From Microvelia longipes (Eukaryota > Arthropoda > Insecta > Hemiptera > Veliidae), in NCBI GenBank assembly GCA_018340805.1, contig JACMZG010001863.1, forward strand, positions 58,940,295 to 59,004,294: 64,000 nt of DNA, written 5' to 3'. Below are positions 57,237-64,000 of the stretch, one piece after another. Every line of letters starts with the position of its first letter. The first letter of the stretch is position 1. The position numbers and the translations under genes are program-made. The notes beneath the pieces are model-generated. The model was not told the DNA's origin. It was given only the letters and a program-made list of their open reading frames with translations, and searched no databases.

Positions 57237-58487
57237 ACAGGCTGGCATGGAATTGAGAGCCCCTAGCGCCGACTAGCGGGCACAGGCCGGCATGGAAGTG
57301 AGAGCCCCTAGTGCCGACTAGCGGACACAGGCTGTCTTGGAAGTGAGAGTCCCTAGTGCCGACTAGCGGGCACAGGCTGGCATGGAAGTGAGAGCCCCTA
57401 GCGCCGACTAGCGGGCACAGGCTGGCATGGAAGTGAGAGTCCCTAGCGCCGACTAGCGGGCACAGGCTGTCTTGGAAGTGAGAGTCCCTAGTGCCGACTA
57501 GCGGGCACAGGCTGGCATGGAAGTGAGAGGCCCTAGGCCGACTAGCGGCACAGGCTGGCATGGAAGTGAGAGTCCCTAGCGCCGACTAGCGGGCACAGGC
57601 TGGCGCCCTAGCGCCGACTAGCGGGCACAGGCTGGCATGGAAGTGAGAGTCCCTAGCGCCGACTAGCGGCACAGGCTGGCATGGAATGAGAGCCCCTAGC
57701 GCCGACTAGCGGGCACAGGCTGGCATGGAAGTGAGAGTCCCTAGCCGACTAGCGGGCACAGGCTGCTTGGAAGTGAGAGTCCCTAGTGCCGACTAGCGGG
57801 CACAGGCTGGCATGGAAATGAGAGCCCCTAGCGCCGACTAGCGGGCACAGGCTGGCATGGAAATGAGAGCCCCTAGTGCCGACTAGCGGACACAGCTGGC
57901 ATGGAAGTGAGAGTCCCTAGCGCCGACTAGCGGGCACAGGCTACCTTGGAAGTGAGAGCCCTAGTGCGACTAGCGGGCACAGGCTACCTTGGAAATGAGA
58001 GCCCTAGCGCCGACTAGCGGGCACCTGGCATGGAAGTGAGAGCCCCTAGCGCCGACTAGCGGGCACAGGCTGGCATGGAAGTGAGAGTCCCTAGCGCCGA
58101 CTAGCGGGCACAGGCTACCTTGGAAGTGAGAGCCCCTAGTGCCGACTAGCGGGCACAGGCTACCTTGGAAATGAGAGCCCCTAGCGCCGACTAGCGGGCA
58201 CAGGCTGGCATGGAAGTGAGAGCCTAGCGCCGACTAGCGGGCACAGGCTGGCATGGAAGTGAGAGTCCCTAGCGCCGACTAGCGGGCACAGGCTGGCATG
58301 GAAGTGAGAGCCCCTAGCGCCGACTAGCGGCACAGGCTGGCATGAAGTGAGAGCCCCTAGTGCCGACTGGACACAGGCTGGCAGGAAATGAGAGCCCTAG
58401 TGCGACTAGCGGGCACAGGCGGCATGGAAGTGAGGGCCCTAGCGCCGACTAGCGGGCACAGGCTGGCATGGAAGTGAGAGTTCCCTT
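57237..58487. repeat. GC-rich 45-bp satellite, block 1 (about 28 copies)
   Basis: The unit contains GTGAGAGCCCCTAGCGCCGA, CTAGCGGGCACAGGCTGGCA and TGGAA. Since 45 is a multiple of three, open frames such as the one at 57235-57561 (minus) are expected by chance. Confidence 0.97.
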
Positions 58488-58692
58488 ATTAACCCACGAG
58501 ATTGACGGCAAACATTTCAAAGCTCGAGAATTTGTCAAATAAATAAATACATATATACTGCTATCTATGATAACATAGACCAAAATTTCTTAGTTAACAG
58601 CAGTAGTTGCAGATACTGCGCGTGTTCGACTTTTGCGGAAGTTAGGCATCAGTGCATAATACGAGATCTACTATAGGACAACTAATGCGCAA
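58488..58692. repeat. Second copy of the satellite's left flank
   Basis: Matches 56964-57236 minus short deletions. It separates satellite blocks 1 and 2. Confidence 0.92.
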
Positions 58693-61600
58693 TGCGCACA
58701 GGCTGGCATGGAATGAGAGCCCCTAGCGCCGACTAGCGGGCACAGGCCGGCATGGAAGGAGAGCCCCTAGCGCCGACTAGCGGACACAGGCTGCTTGGAA
58801 GTGAGAGTCCCTAGTGCGACTAGCGGGCACAGGCTGGCATGGAAGTGAGAGCCCTAGCGCCGACTAGCGGGCACAGGCTGGCATGAAGTGAGAGCCCCTA
58901 GTGCGACTAGCGGGCACAGGCTGGCATGGAAGTGAGAGCCCCTAGCGCCGACTAGCGGACACAGGCTGGCATGAATGAAGAGCCCCTAGCCGACTAGCGG
59001 GCACAGGCTGGCATGGAAGTGAGGCCCCTAGCGCGACTAGCGGGCACAGGCTGGCATGGAAGTGAGAGTCCCTTAGCCGACTAGAAGCGGCACAGGCTGG
59101 CATGGAAGTGAGAGCCCCTAGCGCGACTAGCGGACACAGGCTGGCATGGAAATGAGAGCCCCTAGTGCGACTAGCGGGCACAGGCTGGCATGGAAGTGAG
59201 AGCCCCTAGCGCCGACTAGCGGGCACAGGCTGGCATGGAAGTGAGAGTCCCTAGCGCCGACTAGCGGGCACAGGCTGGCATGGAATGAGAGCCCCTAGTG
59301 CCGACTAGCGGGCAAGGCTGGCATGGAAGTGAGAGAGCCTGCAGGCTGCGAGACTAGCGGGCACAGGCTGTCTTGGAAGTGAGAGCCCCTAGCGCCGACT
59401 AGCGGGCACAGGCTGGCATGGAAATGAGAGCCCTAGTGCGACTAGCGGGCACAGGCTCGCATGGAAGTGAGAGCCCCTAGCGCCGACTAGCGGCACAGGC
59501 TGGCATGGAAGTGGAGCCCTAATAGCGGGCACAGGCTGTCTTGGAAGTGAGAGCCTAGTCCGACTAGCGGCAGGCCGTCCTAGTGCCGACTAGGGGCACA
59601 GGCACCTTGGAAGTGAGAGTCCCTAGTGCCGACTAGCGGCACAGGCTGGCATGGAAGTGAGAGCCCGACTAGCGGACAGGCTGGCATGGAAGTGAGAGCC
59701 CTAGCGACTAGCTTGCACAGGCTACCTTGGAAGTGAGAGCCTAGTGCCGACTAGCGGGCACAGGCTGTCTTGGAAGTGAGAGCCCTAGTGGACTAGGGAC
59801 ACGACTGGCTTGGAAGTGAGAGCCCTAGCGCCGACTAGCGGCACAGGCTGGCATGGGAAGTAAGGCCCCTAGTACCGACTAGCGGGCACAGGCTACCTTG
59901 GAAGTGAGAGTCCTAGTGCCGACTAGCGGGCCACAGGTGCTTGGAAGTGAGAGTCCTAGTGCCGACTAGCGGCACAGGCTACCTTGGAAGTGAGAGTCCC
60001 TAGTGCCGACTAGCGGGCAGGCCTTGGAAGTGAGAGTCCCTAGTGCGACTGCGGGCACAGGCCGAGTCTATCCGTGAGCCTAGACTAGCGGGCACAGGCT
60101 GTCTTGGAAGTGAGAGCCCTAGCGCCGACTAGCGGGAAACAGGCTGGCATGGAAGTAAGAGCCCTAGTACGACTAGCGGCACAGGGGCTACTTGGAAGTG
60201 AGAGTCCCTAGTGCCGACTAGCGGGCACAGGCTGTCTTGGAAGTGAGAGTCCTAGTGCTGACTAGCGGCACAGGCTGTTGGAAGTGAGAGCCCCTAGTAC
60301 CGACTAGCGGGCACAGGCTACCTTGGAAGTGAGAGCCCTAGTACCGACTAGCGGGCACAGGCTGCTTGGAAGTAAGAGTCCCTAGTGGACTAGCGGGCAC
60401 AGGCGAGTCCTAGTGCGACTAGCGGCACAGGCTGCTTGGAAGTGAGAGCCTAGTGCCGACTAGCGGGCACAGGCTGTCTTGGAAGTGAGAGTCCCTAGTG
60501 CCGACTAGCGGGCACAGGGTCTTGGAAGTGAGAGTCCCTAGTGCCGATAGCGGGCACACTTGGAAGTGAGAGCCACAGCGGGCACAGGCTACTTGGAAGT
60601 GAGAGTCCCTAGTGCGACTAGCGGGCACAGCTACTTGGAAGTGAGAGTCCTAGTGCCGACTAGCGGGCACAGGCTGTGGAAGTGAGAGTCCCTAGTGCCG
60701 ACTGCTTGGAAGTGAGGCCCCTAGTGCCGACTAGCGGGCACAGGCTACCTTGGAAGTGAGAGTCCTAGTGACTAGCGGGGGCAACTTGGAAGTGAGAGTC
60801 CCTAGTGCCGCTAGCGGACAGGCTGTTTGGAAGTGAGACCCTAGTGCCGACTAGCGGGCACAGGTGTCTTGGAAGTGAGAGCCCTAGTGCGACTAGGGGC
60901 ACAGGCCTTGGAAGTGAGAGGCCCCTAGTGCGACTAGCGGGCACAGGCTGCTTGGAAGTGAGAGCCCCTAGTGCGACTAGCGGAAGGCTACTTGGAGTGA
61001 GAGTCCTAGTGCGACTAGCGGGCACAGGCTACGTTGGAAGTGAGAGTCCTAGTGCCGACTAGCGGCACAGGCTACCTTGGAAGTGAGAGTCCGTGCCGAC
61101 TAGTGGCACAGGCTACTTGGAAGTGAGAGTCCTAGTGCCATAGCGGGCAGGCTACTTGGAAGTGAGAGTCCCTAGTGCGACTAGCGGGCACAGGCCTTGG
61201 AAGTGAGAGTCCTAGTGCCGACTAGCGGGCACAGGCTGGCTGGAAGTGAGAGCCCTAGTGCCGACTGGCATGGAAGTGAGAGCCCCTAGTGCCGACTAGC
61301 GGGCGCAGGCTGGCATGGAAGTGAGAGCCCCTAGTGCCGACTAGCGGGCACAGGCTGGCATGGAAGTGAGAGCCCCTAGTGCCATGGATGGAAGTGAGAC
61401 CCTAGTGCCGACTAGCGGGCACAGGCTGGCATGGAAGTGAGGGCCCTAGTGCCGACTAGCGGGCACAGGCTGGCATGGAAGTGAGAGCCCCTAGTGCCGA
61501 CTAGCGGGCACAGGCTGGCATGGAGTGAGAGCCCTAGTGCCGACTAGCGGGCACAGGCTACTTGGAAGTGAGAGCCCCTAGTGCCGACTAGCGGGCACAG

Positions 61601-61928
61601 GCTGTCTTGAAGTGAGAGCCCCTTGTGCGACTAGCGGCACAGGCTGGCATGGAGTGAGAGCCTAGTACCGACTAGCGGCACAGGCTACCTTGGAAGTGAG
61701 AGTCCCTAGTGCCGACTAGCGGGCACAGGCTGTCTTGGAAGTGAGAGCCCTAGTGCCGACTAGCGGGCACAGGCTGTCTTGGGAAGTGAGAGCCCCTAGT
61801 GCCGACTAGCGGGCACAGGCTTCTTGGAAGTGAGAGTCCTAGTGCGACTAGCGGGCACAGGCTGTCTTGGAAGTGAGAGTCCCTAGTGCCGACTAGCGGG
61901 CACAGGCTGTCTTGGAAGTGAGAGCCCC
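58693..61928. repeat. GC-rich 45-bp satellite, block 2 (about 70 copies)
   Basis: Same unit as block 1. GGCATGG and GCGCC variants dominate to the left, TGTCTTGG/TACCTTGG and GTGCC variants from about 59700. GGCATGG variants return at 61260-61540. Many monomers have 1-3 base deletions. Confidence 0.97.
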
Positions 61929-62252
61929 TTATTTTTTTTATTTTTAAATAAATTATCTACTATAAAAACATTATATTACATAACATTAAACTAGAGTTAA
62001 AAATATTATTTTTATAAACTTTTGGAACTGTTTAATGATTCCACGATTCTCTTAACTCCATACCCCTTCCCACGCCACAAGACTTTAGTCTTATTAGTGG
62101 GAGGTGATTCCAGGTTGACTAATTATATAAATTATTTTAATTTTTTTTTACTATATTCAAACTTTGTTATAAACAAATAATTTTAATTTATATAAATGTA
62201 AATAATATTATTAATAAAGGAATAATTAAAAAAAAAAAAAAAAAAAAAAAAC
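61929..62252 (+). mobile_element. Poly(A)-tailed retrotransposon 3' end
   Basis: Ends AATAAAGGAATAATT followed by about 24 A. A hairpin TTCCCAC/GTGGGAG with an inner AAGAC/GTCTT lies at about 62067-62106. The layout (hairpin, AATAAAGG, poly A) parallels 15969-16288. No ORF. Confidence 0.65.
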
Positions 62253-62837
62253 TCTTATAAATCAATTGTTCCAGTAAATTCAGTTTCATTATTATTTGTA
62301 TACATTCGTGCAATACTTACTAATATTTTTTCTAATTCCTAGCTGGGCCGTTTGAATTGTCAAACGAATATTCTTCCCTAACATAAATGTTTCAATATAT
62401 GTGACACTACTGTAAAGAAATGCTTGGCGCCATCTTACAAATATGTCGGACGGTTTCATTAAAATGCACGCTTATCGCCCACAGTGTGATTTATTTCAAT
62501 TTCTGTCGATTTTAAGTTGTTTCTCATCTATATAGAATGTCTTGTGTAGGTAGCTTTTCAAAGAGAAATTGCTAGATATTCCAAAGGAGGCCTAATTGTT
62601 ATTCATATGGTGCTTTTTGATGACTTAACTTATTGGTTTATTAGTGTGAGACCTTTTCTTATTTTTATGATTCATAATTTAGTTAATTTTATGTTCAGTA
62701 ACTCTGACCACTTGGAACTGATTAAATTCACTCATTATCATTGGTTAAAAATTAAATGTTACTGGCCACTCTTATTGGCCTACTAGTCGCCAATAACAAG
62801 ACGCATTGAGCCTTTTTAGCCGCTCTGCAGCCGGATA
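62253..62837. other. Unassigned stretch
   Basis: No feature recognised. A CTTATTGGCCTACTAGTCGCCAATAA-like dyad lies near 62770-62797. Confidence 0.5.
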
Positions 62838-62877
62838 TATATATTATATATATATATATATATATATTATATATTAT

Positions 62878-62920
<43 letters not shown>

Positions 62921-63141
62921 AGAATCAGCTACGAGCTCTGAAGATTTTCAGAGGGCTCGTCGTGCTCATTGAGAATAGAAGTTAATCACTGATTTAACTT
63001 TATTAGTTGAGAGCTCGAGTGTTGCCCCCGCTGCTGATGATGGCGTTATGCCGAACCGGTCCAGGGATATTTATATCCAACAGCAAGTATCGACGGTAGC
63101 TGATTCTTCGATTGCTTCTTCAACTTGCGGTAAATATAACC

Positions 63142-63226
<85 letters not shown>

Positions 63227-63270
63227 TGGTGTGTGTGTGTATGTATATATTATGCATATATATATGTATG

Positions 63271-63301
<31 letters not shown>

Positions 63302-63318
63302 GTAATATATTATATATA

Positions 63319-63394
<76 letters not shown>
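62838..63394. repeat. (TA)n tracts flanking a 16-bp inverted repeat
   Basis: (TA)n at 62838-62917 and 63147-63394 with GT-rich interruptions. TCGAAGAATCAGCTAC at 62917-62932 is inverted at 63097-63112. Confidence 0.9.
63027..63068 (+). ncRNA. Damaged hammerhead ribozyme-like motif
   Basis: CTGATGA (63034-63040), stem II GGC-gttat-GCC, then GAACCGGTC where GAAACCGGTC would complete the core. One A appears deleted. CTG/CAG and following C/G pairs could form stem I. Confidence 0.45.
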
Positions 63395-63395
<1 letters not shown>

Positions 63396-64000
63396 ATCCA
63401 ACAAAAACAGTCGATGAAAAATTCAGCCAAGTCTTGCGTAAAAAGTTATGATATCATAGTTTACGCCAAGTCTATTCATTTGCTGTTTTTATATCTTGAG
63501 AGATATAGATGTTTATTTAATATCGCAACGTATGCGCTCAAAGCCTTACAAAATTTAACAGTGAAGAAATTTCTGACTAGGCAAGAACGCAGAAGTAAAT
63601 TTAATTACAATTTTAAAAAGCATGTAATGGAATACTTATTAAGAACCTATTTAAATAAAGAATTCAAAACTTACTATTAAATAATATCATTTAAATTAAA
63701 TTATTATTATTATTATCTTATTATTTAATTAATAATTATAATGATAAATACTAAATGATTTAATATCAATAAAAAATTAAAATAATAGAAAATAAAATAA
63801 ATAAATAGATAACTATAAATCAAATAAATGTTAAAAATATTAACAAATAAACGATATACTATAAATTTTATAGATAATCATTATATTTATAAGATTGTAA
63901 TTTAAGTCAACGCTGTTCATCTCAGGCTCGGGGTAATTATGAACAGGTTAATATTTAATCTATATTCTTTGTAATTATTATGAATTTATTCAATAAAGAT
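63395..64000. other. Unassigned AT-rich end of window
   Basis: An 88-codon open frame (63414-63680, plus) is lysine/tyrosine-rich with no recognised domain. The rest is AT-rich. Confidence 0.4.

Noticed and set aside
57235..61062. ORFs in the 45-bp satellite as a repeat protein
   Set aside because: The 45-bp period automatically preserves frame, and frequent 1-2 bp deletions between monomers destroy any long frame.

Overview
The window looks like noncoding DNA from an animal nuclear genome, most likely an invertebrate (mollusc or arthropod; I cannot decide which). The reasons are strong AT-richness, long (TA)n microsatellites, minisatellite arrays covering roughly a quarter of the window, tRNA-derived SINEs, Penelope-like retroelement ends, and DNA-transposon relics of hAT, Harbinger-like and other types. 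I found no intact host gene. The only credible coding remnants are transposon-derived: a GIY-YIG domain of a Penelope-like element (31.7-32.4 kb), a broken transposase (51.8-53.5 kb) and a Myb/SANT-like exon (45.4-45.5 kb). A few small ORFs and one exon-like segment are tentative.

Layout. 0-5 kb: dispersed repeats, a 570-bp TIR element with 3-bp target duplications, and a hAT-type element (2651-4717) carrying a nested 1.35-kb element. 5.6-14 kb: three tandem arrays (28, 84 and 52 bp units). 15.9-17.6 kb: a SINE with full target duplications that is itself interrupted by a poly(A) retrocopy, then a 24/48-bp array. 18.7-22.1 kb: a 67-bp array split by a 2.3-kb TG...CA insertion. 23.6-24.4 kb: a 60-bp array. 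25.3-27.3 kb: a second SINE, minus strand, broken by another copy of the nested element. 27.6-32.8 kb: hammerhead-bearing Penelope-type insertions, 27-bp and 34-bp arrays and GC-rich hairpins. 35.5-36.3 kb: a 47-bp array. 37.4-40.7 kb: several TIR elements and a minimal inverted hammerhead element. 42.7-46.5 kb: a long palindrome, a 24-bp hairpin array and a Harbinger-like remnant. 47.4-51.4 kb: a second hAT copy holding the empty site, a fold-back element and a tandem duplication. 51.2-54.6 kb: a 3.3-kb transposon with ~675-bp inverted repeats. 55.3-55.9 kb: a second copy of the 3-bp-TSD element. 57.2-61.9 kb: a GC-rich 45-bp satellite. 61.9-64 kb: a poly(A) retrotransposon tail and (TA)n.

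The most notable signals are five hammerhead-ribozyme-like cores (plus one damaged candidate) at Penelope-type termini. Three of these insertions have 12-14 bp target duplications, and one is only 232 bp long with no protein sequence. Also notable are a nested repeat family with a short ORF vaguely resembling the histone H3 tail and clusters of GC-rich hairpins with three-base loops. Nested insertions whose boundaries are confirmed by target duplications and by an empty paralogous site allow relative dating of the elements.
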